From NCBI GenBank assembly GCA_030435675.1, contig CM059625.1, forward strand, positions 17,112,001 through 17,176,000: 64,000 nt of DNA. Direction: 5' to 3'. Origin of the DNA: Steinernema hermaphroditum. Lineage: Eukaryota; Nematoda; Chromadorea; Rhabditida; Steinernematidae. Shown piece after piece: positions 12,215 to 24,155 of the stretch; the stretch's first letter is position 1; every line of letters begins with the position of its first letter. The position numbers and the translations under genes are program-made. The notes beneath the pieces were generated by a model. That model did no database searches. It was not told where the DNA came from and saw only the letters and a program-made list of their open reading frames with translations.

Positions 12215-12574
12215 TAGAGAACAATTCTTGATGAATATGCCTGTAATGAAACATGTTGCTGCACAGACACTATTGTCGGTGCCTTTGGCAGCTTGTGGTT
12301 TATGGTCGATGATCTACAGAATAAGCTTTGCCATATGGGAGCTTGGGATCCAACGGGAAACAAGTTCAAGCTAATCGCTGCCCACATAATCTCGAGTTGC
12401 AGTAAGGGCTTTTCTGCGAATGGGTGTACCCACGCATATGCTACATATATCGTGCTGCGGATGAATTTCAAGCCACCGAAATCGATGACAGAGCTGGAGT
12501 ATCAACTGACAGAACTGGAGTATCGACTGGAAAACACGAATATTCTTGTAGCCGACGATGCGAACCAAGGTTAA
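12215..12574 (+). CDS. Unrecognised Cys-containing ORF or exon
   Basis: An open frame after an in-frame TAG encodes about 119 residues, starting YACNETCCCTDTIVGAFG and continuing through WFMVDDLQNKLC and GAWDPTGNKF to a short repeat, ELEYQLTELEYRLENTN. Composition is protein-like (many Cys, Trp and Gly in a compact block), but I know no family with it, see no clear start codon before residue 32, and cannot place an upstream exon. It could be the last exon of an unseen gene, a decayed gene, or chance. ATG starts inside it are at 12293 and later. Confidence 0.25.
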
Positions 12575-13439
12575 CTTGTTGGTTTCCATTGTGTGAGATC
12601 AGGAGTAGGTACTGAAAGAGAACAGAACACAGCTTTCTCTCTTCCACTTGCTTTCCATATGAACCTCTGTATGTAGGAATTGAAAACGTTTGCAACATCA
12701 CAGCTACAATTTTCTGCCAGTCCGTCATTTACAAGTAATAAAAATCAAATGTAGTGCCTTAAATTTAATCTTGTTCTGATTATTTTTTGCAACGGACACT
12801 GTTGCCTTTGACCAAATGCACCAGTGAACAGATATGCGTTCGTACAGTTTATTATTGTCACAAGGAAAGCTTGACCTGCCAACTTCATTGTAACTCGAGG
12901 ATTTCCGCCCTGCGACTCATACGCAATATGATATCACAGCGTCCAATCGCATCAAAGATCTGAAATTATACTGTAGAAAAACATTCGGGAACGTTTCGAA
13001 GAAAAATATCTTCGAAAACCAGTTCGTTCTAAAATAATTCTCTTTTAACCCAGTGACATAAATACTCTACGAGGAAGGATTGTCGGCGGATTCGTAATGT
13101 TTATCTGTCTTGGACGATGTTATCCCCGCTAGACCCACACCACTTAAGGTTCTGAGTCACAGGATCACACTATATCAGTCAGATAAAGCTCCACTTTTCT
13201 TAGCCGCGTTCTACCAATGAACCGATAGAGACGGTAGGTACAGGACGAGACAACAAAACTGGTCAACCTTGTGCGAAATTATATTTCAGACGTCTGCAAT
13301 TGTTCGTCGCCTCTATGGGCGTGCGATGGAACGCACACACGCTCAATCCCGGTCATAGGTTTCGCCAGGCTCGGCGCCCGATGAAGCCAGTCGCGAGCAT
13401 GTGGTAGTGTAAGCCGGCCGCCTGATCTGCTCCGTATCC
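12575..13439. other. Intergenic, promoter side of the RP2 gene
   Basis: No gene found. AT-rich sequence becomes GC-richer in the last 150 bases before the RP2 start. This is the likely 5' regulatory region. Confidence 0.4.
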
Positions 13440-15635
13440 ATGACAACGCCTCCCGAGAACGTAGATGACGCGCAACGTCAGCAACTAGGCGAGAGTGTGT
13501 CGCGCTCTAAACTGTATGGCGATTTGAGCGATTCAAGTGATTCGGATTCGCTTGCTTCTGACGATTTGCCCTCCGGTCGTCCTGTTCTGCCGACCGCACC
13601 TCTTCCCAAAGTAATTCCGCTGGTTATCGAGCATCCGCCGTCGCCGGTTGAGTCGTCGCCATCATTGGACCTCCCCTCTTCGGCTTCCTCTTCCCGCCCC
13701 GAGTCTCCGGCCATCTTCGAAAGCCCGTCTACTTCGACGTCGCAAAAGAACTCAGCCGGTGACGTCTCGGATAAGTTTGCCGATCTCTTCACCGACGACA
13801 TCCCTGAGGAGATCGTCGATATTGAGGATGAAATAATCGAAGAGCCTGTGGATTTTGTGAAAGAGAAGATCAGCGAGCAATCCACTAATTCGTCAGAAGG
13901 AGGCTTTCGATATTCTCGTACAGCCACCGAGGAGATCTTCAGCGAAGTAGAGAAGAATCCCGGGTATTTCTCTAACGTTGACCTTGACAGTCCTAGTGCA
14001 AGCATCCACACGACTGTATCAGTTTCTGAAACTACTGAAGAAAGGCCGATTTCCGTTCGCGACTTTAATCAAGTTCACCACATTCCCCCCAAGCTCGCTG
14101 CTAAGCTTGGTATTATCACCACTCAGCCCTTACCAAGTGGAAACGTACCTGCGCCGGTCGAGCCACCAGAGGCAGCCAACAACGAAGCGCCCCCCCTGCT
14201 CAGTGGAATCATGACAAAGCTGTGTTGTTTCCGCAAGAAGTCGCGCAACCAGGAATATGAAGTGCCTGGCGAGAGTGCACCAGCGCAGTTCTCATGGGAA
14301 CAGCCGAATCGTCCTGATCCGCGAAACTACAGATTTGTTAATCAAAACAACGCGGTGCTTGTGAAGCGCGATGGGGAGATTGCTGGACAGCAGTTCACCG
14401 TAGACAATTGCAAGGTATGACCTGCATAAAACAAAATTGAATTGAGTTGTCTTCTTAGAATTGTACTATTCTATTATTCGATTGGTCGGCAAGTATTACT
14501 GTGGATGAATGCGAAAATTGCTTGATCGTCATTGGACCGTGCACAGGAAGGTAAACGATCTTTTTTATTTGTTACTGGCAAACCTATATAGAAGGTGTCC
14601 TTACTTACACTACTAAGCCCATATTACCCTCATGTCCTGGGTTCACATCTAGCCCGGCCTGGCGAAGTACTTGTAAGCCCTATTCACATATTCCCTATTC
14701 ACATCCATATTGACCACACAATCGTATTTTCTCATATACAACTGCGGGAAATGAAGATATCGTGAACTGGACATCTAATAACATCGTTTTAGTATATTTA
14801 TCCGAACTACAAAGGAGTGCACAATACTGGCTATATCACAACAGTTCCGCACTCGGGACTGTAGCAACCTCGCCCTTTTTCTGTTTTGCGTTACGCAGCC
14901 AACCATCGAAGAAAGTTTACATATCCAGTTCTCTCCTTTGTTTCTGTACTACGATAATTTGGAAGGTATCGGCTGCTAGCGACCGCCATTCTACAATCAT
15001 TTCAGCCCAACTACACCAAGCCGGCCTCAGTCCTTTCAACAACAACTGGAATCGTGTGCATGATTTCAGCGCCGACAATCGAAGCAATTATGATACTGTG
15101 AGCGAGGTGAGCCATCGTGTCTGATAAACGGCTAAATATGAATTTAAGGGTCCGTTGGCTGTTCCTCATATTGCCGCAGCTGTTGGAACCAGTGGCCTCA
15201 ACGTGGACAATGCAACGTCTGTACTCATTTCGTGCACCAACCGACTGTATAATGGCGAAAAGGCGATGGTTCTGTGCACTAAGAATCCGGAAGAGGACCT
15301 TCAGGCATTTTACGGTCGCACTGTGAAGCTGACCCACACACTTTGCGAACAGCTTCAATTGCTCGATTGTCGTGACATCAAAATCAAGAAGGGAGAACTG
15401 AAAGCACTCTTCAGTTCCAAACTATTCGCGAAATATTCAGGTAATATATGCACATTTCCTCATTCACTTACTTACTTTTCAAGGACCAATGGTTGTGCTG
15501 GAATTCGCAGACAGTAGTGCGGCTGCAAAGATCAAAGACCACCTCTGTCCAGGTGTCTACCTTGTGGAGCAGTCACAAACGGCCGAGTACGGAAAGATTT
15601 TACACCGCTTCTCCGAAGTGCAGGGAACTGTGTGA
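13440..15635 (+). CDS. rpi-2: RP2 homologue (ARL3 GTPase-activating protein, TBCC domain)
   Basis: RP2 stimulates GTP hydrolysis on ARL3, releasing lipidated cargo in ciliary transport. Six exons are in frame: 13440-14414, 14459-14550, 14793-14965, 15006-15106, 15149-15440 and 15484-15635; 594 residues against about 350 in human RP2. The C-terminal 320 residues match: FSWEQPNRPDPRNY, IAGQQFTVDNCKNC, the beta-helix repeats, QQFRTRDC with the arginine-finger position, VTQPTIEES with the conserved glutamate, AGLSPFNNNWNRVHDF, then an NDK-like tail. The extra 250 N-terminal residues are acidic, Ser/Pro-rich and probably disordered. Human RP2 starts MGC and is myristoylated and palmitoylated. Here the equivalent basic-cysteine patch MTKLCCFRKK lies internally at residue 258 and lacks Gly2, so either membrane attachment differs or another promoter or exon is used. 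Confidence 0.9.
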
Positions 15636-16048
15636 ATGTAGACACAAAAAAATTCTTCTATTGCTATGTTGAATATGTTGTGCTATGATCCGTTTCATTT
15701 ATGTAGACCGCTTAGCGAAAACCAAATATACTATGGATTTCAAGGATCACCTTGTATCATAGAGATGTTTACATAATACTACATACACATAATGTCGGTA
15801 AATGACATCGATCCTAAGACATTCGACGTCATTTTCTACGTCTTATAAGCGACGTGATGTTTTTCATTCCCGTTTGCCCCAAAATACGTCAGTCCAGGTG
15901 GTTTGATGGCGCATTCGACAGTATTATTTATTTAGACAATGAAAGTTGGAAGAATTCAGGGACATGCTGGACATAGTTGATAGGGAATACAAATTCTAGT
16001 GCCCAGTCGAGTTTGACTTTTGACTTTTGACTTGACTTTATTCACGAC

Positions 16049-16381
16049 TCAAAGGCATTTCGCCTTGTATGACACCGAATAATAGACAAACAGAGGATGT
16101 CTCATTGCTGCGGGCTTCATCCTTGGCGTAGCGGTGGTGTCGAACCGGTCGTAGACGGCGCGCTTCATGGGGCATCTGAGAATCAGCAACACATCGGAAA
16201 TGGCGGTGGAATATCTTCTTCGCGGGCGTTTGGACCACTGGGGTAGCTTCAGGGCTCGCCTCTGCTTCGGAGAGATGAGTCCGTATTCCGAGAGTTGCAT
16301 ATTCGGTGCTGATGGTGTCCTCAGGGCGTCGGTGACCTTCGGGATGACATCTCGCCCTGCCAGATTCCTGGCGTCGGACAT
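16049..16381 (-). pseudogene. Possible decayed J-domain (DnaJ-like) fragment
   Basis: The minus-strand frame contains ISDVLLILRCPMKRAVYDRFD, which resembles the end of a J domain (DVLSDPxKRxxYDRFG) as in DNAJB-type proteins. The upstream helix and the HPD motif are not readable in the same frame, though a neighbouring frame has an AREED-like stretch, so frameshifts are likely. I call it a decayed fragment rather than a gene. Chance resemblance is possible. Confidence 0.3.
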
Positions 16382-16545
16382 CTTGTTGTCAGCGGTGGTG
16401 GGACTACGGCTTCCGGGTGTCCCAATTCCCTCTGGAAGCCGGAAAACTCATACATGCCACAGGGTTTGCCATCTGATCAAACCAGACACTCAGAGAGCGA
16501 CCGGAGGGACCGACCGCTCGCCGACACGAGTGAGACTCCCCAGTC
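16366..16545. repeat. Dispersed repeat, copy 1
   Basis: About 175 bases shared with 29275-29450 in the same orientation, clearest at the blocks ACATCTTGTTGTCAGCGG, GGGACTACGGCTT, GCCACAGGGTTTGCCA and GGACCGACCGCTCG. It adjoins the J-domain-like fragment and includes its putative start region. Confidence 0.7.
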
Positions 16546-17485
16546 GAGTTATTGTTTTTATTGCAGGGATTGATCTAAGCCGGCAAAGGGCGTTTTTTTT
16601 TCTTGTTTTTTTTTATATACAAGAGGTCGAGATAATTGGACAGTCTCATGCGCTATTCTGTTACAGCTTATTTCTTGACAACTCGCGAGAATACAACGTT
16701 ATTAATAGTAAATGAGTGCGTTCTTGCAGGTTGGCATGTTATTGATAGAGATAGTCGATAAGGAGAAAGCGTATAATGACGATCATCCAAGCCATATTTA
16801 CATGCCTCTTGTTGATTGTTGACTGATCGCAAACGCGGTAGCCACCAATTCGTTGAATGAGATTCGCTCCACATCATTCGTCCTTTTGATATTTCATTCA
16901 GGTGATATAATTTTTTGGGTTTTTTTTTCTGAACGGCTTTAGTTATGCGAACTGTGAAATTGCACATTCGTATTTTTATTTTGCTAAAAATGCACATTAG
17001 TCCCATTCAGCACACACTTCTCACCGATATTTGCCTAACAAATATACGACTGTTTACATGTCACCCTGTAACTCCCAAAGAAGAACTGTGATTCACCATC
17101 CACCCACATGGTGCGTCTTCCCTTTACATCACCACCGACAAAAAGAGATGCGATATCGCACCGAACGCCACAGTCGGTTGCGTGCATTTCCATTTCGGGC
17201 CGCAGCTGTCCATAAATTAGTGTGAAATGCGCGACAAGTAAGCCGCAAGTGTCCTAAATCGCCTTGTTCGTCTTGTCGGCGACGTCGATGTTATCGCGAA
17301 CCGCTGACTCATCGCGCGCATCGCATGCATCGCATCTGAGACGCGAGCTGGTCGGCATTGATGGCCTCGTTATTATCCCTACTTGAGCGGTATTGTCAGG
17401 CAGGCGCGAGGGTTATTGTCTCGTCGGTTGCGTCACTCTGTGCACCGTCAGCAGCATCAGTCATTGTTTCCATTTTAGTGCTAGC

Positions 17486-19361
17486 ATGGCTGCCACCGTC
17501 AACGCTATAACTCCGAAAATATTCCAGCTGGAGCAAAAGCCTCAGGTATGGAAAACCGTAAGTATAACTAAGGAATCGATCTCTTTGCAGCATGTTCTCA
17601 GTCACGATTTCGGTTCGGGAGCACCTTGCCTTAAGTGCAATTGTGAAGGCTTGGATCTTCACTACTGGCGGTATAATCAAGCATCCAGCAACAGTAGCGC
17701 AAGGTGTGAGTTTTCAGAAAAATGTGTAAAAGATGTCGTTGTCGAATGGACGAGCACGATATTCAACTGGAAGAGGAGAACGACGGCCGAAGAGGCATAA
17801 TTGGTAGGTGGTATTGTTTTGACCTTTCCAAAGCGTGATCGCGGCGATTTCAAGGTCGTTTATTTGACCGCCGGATGTCCGACTCGTCGCACGAAGAAAT
17901 GAGAAGCATCACAGAGAGGAGCGCTTCACTCAATTTGGGGCCTACCTACCTCAATAATAATAACATGTACAACGAAACTACTGTTAACGATCAATGTTAT
18001 CGTAAGGTATGTGAATAAGGGAGAAATGCAGAAGAATTACTTCTGCATAGATAGTGGTAGCAAATGTTTTATTAATTTTCTGCATGATGTTGAGATTCCG
18101 AGCACTGCCTGCTTCCATGCTGTTTGCAACGGCTAATATTGACACTTATAGGAAACCGATGTTCAGAGCAGTCCCTCCTCCACATCTAGCCAATCTCCTA
18201 AAACTACATCTGCATCAACATCAGCCAACCACATTAATCAACAACCATCCAATAACTACACCTGGACACCGACGGCAGACGCGGACCTAACACTGAAATA
18301 TTTCGGCTGCTTACCAGAAAGTGAGCGACCGATTGTTGGAACGGAGGGAGAAAAGAATCGACGTCAAAAATTGGCTTATCAATTACCAATTCACGACTGT
18401 GACTTGGACACTGCCGTATCGATAACCTCTCCGGAAGATCGTGCACTTCACTCGAAATTCGTGGAAAAAGTGAAGAAAGACGCTGTTGGAATGGGTCATG
18501 TAATTGAGTGCCGTGCGCCTTCTTACTCAACGGCGCAAGGCACTCAAACGGAAGGTCACCACTACGAGAATGAGCCATGTGTATGTGCATAGAGTTTTGC
18601 CTGTACCAACCGTATTTACGTTTAGAAGTGGAATACATGTGGGTCGAAGATGCAGCACGGCGATGTTGGCGTTGTTACTGATCATGGAAATCAAAGTGTA
18701 AGTTTATAAACCTAGCCTACAATTTTAATTCTGTGCAACGCTCAACTCATCACACAATGGGAAACATGTTATTTTATCGCCGTGTACGGTGCCCACCCAT
18801 CTACATGAATGTCATTTCAGGAGGTATGGCATCCAAACTGTTTCCGTTGCGCTACGTGCGAACAGCTCCTCGTCGACTTGCTCTATTTCTTCAAAGACAA
18901 TCAGTACTACTGCGGTCGCCACTATGCCGAAAAGATGTATCCGCGATGCTTCGGATGCGACGAGCTTATATTCGCCAAAGAATACACTTTGGCCGAGGAC
19001 AAAACCTGGCACTTCGAGCATTTCTGCTGCTTCGGTTGCGATCTTCAGCTTGGTGGTCATCGGTATCTTATAAAGAACGAGCATCCCTTCTGCATCACTT
19101 GTTATATGAACAAATTTGCAAGAGTAAGTGACAAGGAACAAGTTGTTTCTCATGGCAATGTTTCAGACCTGTCATACATGCCGGAACAAGATAGGCCCCG
19201 AGATGCAGAGAGTGTCTCACAAGGATATGAACTGGCACAGCGATCCCAAATGTTTCAGATGCAAACAGTGCTTTAAGTCTCTTCTGCATGAAAAGTTCCT
19301 GGTGAAGAACGATGAGACGTTCTGTTCTGTGCAGTGCAAAAATTTGTGCTTTCCTAGCTAA
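17486..19361 (+). CDS. tes-1: Testin homologue (PET domain plus three LIM domains)
   Basis: Testin is an actin and focal-adhesion scaffold. Eight exons join in frame: 17486-17545, 17591-17670, 17718-17803, 17855-18006, 18152-18580, 18626-18697, 18821-19123 and 19167-19361; 458 residues. The N-terminus has the testin cysteine motif GAPCLKCNCEGLDLHYWRK followed by MCKRCRCRMDEHDI. A Ser/Thr-rich linker leads to the PET domain (KLAYQLPIHDCDLDTA to VGMGHVIE), then LIM1 (WHPNCFRCATC), LIM2 (CFGCDELIFAKEY) and LIM3 (TCHTCRNKIGPEMQRV). An acceptor, CCATTTTAG at 17470-17478, sits eight bases before the ATG, consistent with trans-splicing. In LIM1 the expected first CxxC pair reads C-KWNT-C, spacing four rather than two, unless the exon join at 18580/18626 is slightly different. 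Confidence 0.92.
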
Positions 19362-19525
19362 TATATAATATTCTTTTCTGGATAAAGCTTCTACGATACA
19401 GACAACAACAACCTGATTTCAGTTACAATATAAATATCTATTTTCTAGACTATGTTTGTAAATAAATAAAACACTAAACTTGAGCAAAGAGAGATCACTT
19501 ATACAAGAACTAGGAACTCATGGAT

Positions 19526-20825
19526 TCATCTCATGTATACATGGGTAGCAGTTACGTTAGTCATATTACGAGTCTGCTCAGCGATCAACTGGCACGAGTT
19601 ACCAGTTAGGCGAAGATACGTTAAGAGTTCCATGCCGGCCTGCTGCCACCACGCCATGGCAGCTAGTATGAAGATGTGCCACCATTGGTGACTACAGCCG
19701 ACCACATCGAAGACACCTGGCGCACAAATAACTTATCATTTGACAAAATTCTCAATTCACCTGGTAGTATTCGTTCCGGAATGAGTGAAACGTAGAAGAC
19801 AAACGCAAGACCGATGAGTCCATAAAGAATCATGATATTGGGCAACCACGTCTGCAATATATAGTTGTGCACGTACTATTAATATGACTAAGTTTGACTG
19901 CGGACGATTTTTTAGCGGTTGTGTTCCAGCAAACGCAAAGGAATTTTTGTAGGAAAAGAAAATAGCGAGTGTTCTTTTATAAGCGAAAATATACGTGAAA
20001 ATAACTCACAACTACGTGGTCATTGTCCAGTCCCCCATGCAGAACGATCCAATGGAGAGTTGGCAGCAGCCCAAACGTAATAACACAGGAATACGTCAGA
20101 TGAAGGTATCCAAAGCGGCTTCCCAATAACTGTTTATCGAACTTCTCCTTTTGAAATGGGATGTACATTGTGAACACGAAGAGAACGAACAAAGCACACA
20201 GGTAGTTCGCTAACCAGTCCTATGACATGTTGACCTTGACTGAAATATGTCCACCGAAACCAACCTCAAAGCACAAAAAGGCGGTGTAAATTCCGGACAG
20301 GTACATGCCTATCAGGCCAGCGGAAATGCCGAATACGTCGAATTTCAACCATCGGTTTCGTTCAGATTCACTTGAACATCCGAACGTGTGATATGAAGCG
20401 GAAAGAATCATGCAAATCTACAAGGAATAACCTCACTCGTGACAAACAGCAGAATCTCCAACCTGTGCCCCAAGAGTGGCTAAGGAAAACACCAAGTGAT
20501 CAGCTGAAGAGGCGTGGATATTAGGCAGTCGATAGAAGTTGTTATAGATTTGGCACCAGGTGAAGTATAAAAATCCGAGAAAATGACTCCATATATTGAT
20601 GGTCTCATTGGTCCAATGGAACGCACTGGAGAAGAAGGTCACGCCGGAAAAGAGAAGTGGTCACCTTTTCACGCAGAGAGCCTTAGGTAGCTTCGTTGGG
20701 CGATAGGAGTGATGAACGTATTTGTTAATCCACATTGCCGGTTCAAGTTTCGTTTTGTCTACGAGTCGAAATGTGTAGTGTTTGCGGCAGTGAGTGGCAT
20801 GGGCACAATGGGGGCAGGCTTTCAT
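19526..20825 (-). CDS. PAQR family receptor, PAQR3-like
   Basis: Seven-transmembrane receptor of the progestin and adipoQ receptor family; PAQR3 (RKTG) sits in the Golgi and tethers Raf. Six exons on the minus strand, in order 20825-20665, 20625-20463, 20417-20265, 20219-20010, 19851-19761 and 19716-19526, give 322 residues, close to human PAQR3. Marks are NETINIWSHFLGF, SASYHTFGC, FDVFGISAGLIGMYLSG, FGLLPTLHWI, IPERILPG and GCSHQWWHIF, which carry the family's zinc-binding His and Asp positions. The gene lies tail to tail with testin, 164 bases from its stop. The start at 20825 opens with MKACPHCAHATHC, a cysteine- and histidine-rich N-terminus. Confidence 0.9.
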
Positions 20826-23048
20826 GACTGCGCCCTACCTAAAGAAGACCTCTGTTAAGGTTTTTTGTTTATTATTGAAAACGGACAACTAATAAGTGAC
20901 CATCACGCACGTGCTACTTGGTGTTAATGGAACATTAGCGACGCCCATGAGCTCCCGGATCCAATATTCAGCAGGACTCGACGGGCTCTCCGGTCCAAAG
21001 GGGAACATAAATTATGCTTTCGAATACATAGGAGTCTGATTATTCTGATGGATAACTTTTCTGTAGTCGCTTTTCTGAACAGACGTAAAACACAGTGAAA
21101 TGTGAACCTAGAGAGATGAATGAGTTAAACTAACAATACAGTCTAAAGGCAGCGTTTCCTGATAGCTGCCTATAATGTGCACAACTTGGCGTCATCTATA
21201 AATGACCACTAGTTCCATCAATTTCAGGCATGAGTTTATCGTGCGTACCAAAATTGCATTTTGGGAACAACCCTATCGGTCGCATTCCCGCAATAATATC
21301 TATTTTTCTATTCTTTACTCCTTAGCAAAGCAGGTTCTCCAGACAGTTCTGCATGATGATGTCCACCAACAATCTTTGGGGCATAATCATGGTTTTTTTT
21401 GGTAGTCATATCCGATCCGCTATCGCGCTCAACTCGGCAACTTATCTTAGGCGTAAGCGAAATTCTCTTGGTATGACCGGCCGCACGTTTTTCGTAAGAC
21501 ATAACCATCTGATAAAGCATGAAACATGAAACAACACCATCGAGTATTATCTACAACGGCGACACATAATAAATCTACGCACACAACATAAACCACGAAA
21601 CCTATTGAACATACATCACAACAAAATTGTCGCGTCCACCAAAGTGAAAGTTTGTAGGTCGCCGCGCCCGACATCGTTCAAGGATGTAAAAGTGAAGTCG
21701 GCAACCGGATCTCCCGCTTGGACTCTTGGATGACCTTTCCACCCGGACCTAATAGCGCAGAAAACAGCCGATCCATTCGACTTGAAGAGACGGTACTCTC
21801 CGTTTCTCCGACGGGAGAAGATCGCCCCGGACCAGCTGGCTTTGGCAAAGACCGGAAATTTCCCCTGGAAACCCGTTCACGTTCAGGGATACCACATTCA
21901 GGGATATCTGCACAATGGGATTTCGATCGATCCATCCGCACGACGGTTGTTTCAGTGAGCCGATCCGCTAAGCGGTTTACGTGAGATGCGCACGGATGAA
22001 AACTGGATTTCAGCGTCTTCTCGCTTATCCGTCGTGGGACGACTCGGAAGAGAACGCGTTTTGAAAAAAACGAATGTATCAGATGTCATCAATCACATAG
22101 ATAATTTTCGGAGTTTTTGGTCATTTTCACTAATAACGAAGGTGAGCACAGCAGCTACGTCAAAAATTGAATGAATGTTCTTGCGCATGGCAGCCTTCAT
22201 TACGCTAAGACCTGTTCGGAATATTTCGGCCATTGTTGATGCAATAACGAACGCAATTGCTTTGCAGTTCATAATATTCAGCAATACTGAAACGTGTCTC
22301 TCGACGGATCTGGACTTAACTTTAACATCCGAAAGAGAGGCTCAACAGATTGGCAATTTTTAATCTCAACGCTTGTACTATTCTGATGGCATACGGAATT
22401 GCATCACTAATAACATAATGAGGAGAATCCACATCCGTAATCGAAAGGGAAGCTGCCCTTGTTCGATGAGAGTATTGTTATTGTCCCCTAAGAGAGCGGC
22501 GAGTATATGAAATTTGTATGCAAAATCGTGCACAGTAACAAGGACTAAATCATCATTTTCTTCCTTTTGAAGCATTTCCACCACTACGGGCGAACTTTAC
22601 CACTTTGGTCGTTTGATTCAATGTACCGTTATGTCTCCAAGGCAACCAGCTCTCCTGAGTACCCCTTTCATTAAAGGAATGGATATCCAGCATGTGAACG
22701 GATATCAAGCATAAATTATTCAGTGCATAAAAACCGGTTAACCATGCGCTTTTTGACATTTGAGTGATTGTAGCTGACGGATTGTTTTTTTTTTGTTTCA
22801 GGTAAGTGCAAATCTTGAATGTATATCTGAGATATACGCAGAAGACATCAGTTTTTAACGAGAACCCGCTGTTAGCCTTCATAGACGAATTGCAATATAA
22901 GGAATACCATCAATCGACATTTATCAAAAGTGAGTTAAGTGGAACTGTTTTTTAATTTTAAATACACTAAGCGGGCAATGGAGGAACTCTAAGAACAATG
23001 TCATCAAGTTCAAGCCCCCACTTAATCTAACAATGGGCTGCTTTCAGA
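20826..23048. other. Intergenic, 2.2 kb
   Basis: Holds no recognised gene. Around 21678-21984 both strands are open for about 265 bases with a GC-rich, proline-coding composition. At 22093-22284 a minus-strand frame is hydrophobic. Neither has splice or homology support I can see. Confidence 0.4.
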
Positions 23049-24155
23049 ATGGGAGGAAGATTCTCTATACACCGTGCTGTACCTCAGGAACGCAGAAAGC
23101 CACCAATAGACATGCTTCCTTTGTTACTTCGTGCAAACCGCAGACGCGAAAGATGTACAAATCAATTCGACTACGTGGATGTAATGGTGGACGATTTCGT
23201 GGACCTATCGTACGACATCCTTTGGGACATCGTCAGCATCATGCCCGCTCCCCAGATCGCATATCTCACAAAAGTTCAACAACTTCCCGTATTATGGGAA
23301 GACGTTACGCTAAAGCGGAGCTTCTTCTCTGTATCACGTGATTGCGCACCTGAAACTTTGTCTCGCGAAAAAAGAAAGCTGGACATGCCGACACGTTTAT
23401 TCCTACAACGACAACGTCAACCCACACCCTTCATGTCCAAATACAATCCAAGCCGTGTGTCCTATAACACACAAAGGAAGACCATCGAACGCTTAGTTTG
23501 TCAAGCTCCCGAACTTTGCGGCGAACTGGGCGCGAATACTGAATTCAGCACGGCCAAGTTCTTCCAAGTTGTTCCAGCGCGCTTTTGGAGAGTGCGCCTG
23601 TTTCTCGTGCACAACTCGCCCATTGAAGACGATCATATGTATCTGCAGGACTATGAAAAGGAATTCCTGAAACGGCAACTGGAGTCGGCATATTTGCAAC
23701 ATCTTATGATTACTCAACTACGCACCATAACAATCCTTGATGAGGAACTGTGTCAGCTCCTCATCGATTTAGTGAAGCGTCCCCACTTTAAACATCTGCT
23801 GGGTTTCAAAGTCCTGTTCCCGTTTGCTGTATTCAAGGCATTCTATAAAGCATGGAGGCGCAAACAAATCACATCAATCGATAAAACGGTGTATGGGCAT
23901 GTGGACTCAACGACACTGGAACAACTTACGAAATACTTTCGCTTCACAGAGGCGCAAGGTGCAAAGATAATCGGGATACGCGGTGGTGTCTTGATGATGA
24001 TTTCGATTACCCGCAAGTTATCCGATCAGTCTGCACAGTTTGTACAAATGGTGGCATATTTTCTGGACGAGAAAGATGAGTCATATTATATGGAGAAAAA
24101 GGATGAATCAGAATATATGGACGAGAAAAATACTGACCTTCTGAAGTCCGATTAA
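23049..24155 (+). CDS. F-box-like protein, tandem family member 1
   Basis: Single-exon gene, 368 residues. The ATG is one base after an acceptor (CTTTCAG at 23041-23047), so it is probably trans-spliced. A divergent F-box-like helix pair runs from about residue 49 (DDFVDLSYDILWDIV to LPVLWEDVTLKRSFF). The C-terminal half carries the family block EKEFLKRQLESAYLQHLMI, LVKRPHF, LFPFAVFKAFYKAW and TVYGHVDSTTLEQLTKYF. It is the most divergent of the six paralogues in its N-terminus and ends in an acidic tail with DESYYMEKK/DESEYMDEK repeats. F-box proteins usually link substrates to SCF ubiquitin ligases through SKP1; that role is inferred from the F-box-like region only. Confidence 0.75.
   Translation: MGGRFSIHRAVPQERRKPPIDMLPLLLRANRRRERCTNQFDYVDVMVDDFVDLSYDILWDIVSIMPAPQIAYLTKVQQLPVLWEDVTLKRSFFSVSRDCAPETLSREKRKLDMPTRLFLQRQRQPTPFMSKYNPSRVSYNTQRKTIERLVCQAPELCGELGANTEFSTAKFFQVVPARFWRVRLFLVHNSPIEDDHMYLQDYEKEFLKRQLESAYLQHLMITQLRTITILDEELCQLLIDLVKRPHFKHLLGFKVLFPFAVFKAFYKAWRRKQITSIDKTVYGHVDSTTLEQLTKYFRFTEAQGAKIIGIRGGVLMMISITRKLSDQSAQFVQMVAYFLDEKDESYYMEKKDESEYMDEKNTDLLKSD

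Larger units (their letters stand above)
15636..17485. other. Intergenic, 1.85 kb, with dispersed repeat
   Basis: No intact gene. It holds a short (GACTTTT) repeat run at 16014-16040, a degenerate stretch on the minus strand with a J-domain-like fragment (16049-16381), and one copy of a 175-base dispersed repeat (16366-16545). The last part, GC-rich around 17270-17400, is the likely testin promoter. Confidence 0.5.

Noticed and set aside
13478..14011. 177-codon antisense open frame
   Set aside because: It is antisense to the low-complexity Ser/Pro/Glu exon of the RP2 gene, whose frame continues into conserved domains.
21678..21984. Overlapping open frames on both strands
   Set aside because: Both strands are open, neither shows a domain, start context or splice sites; GC-rich composition alone explains it.
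22093..22284. Hydrophobic minus-strand frame as a membrane protein
   Set aside because: Only 63 codons, no neighbours in frame and no family resemblance.
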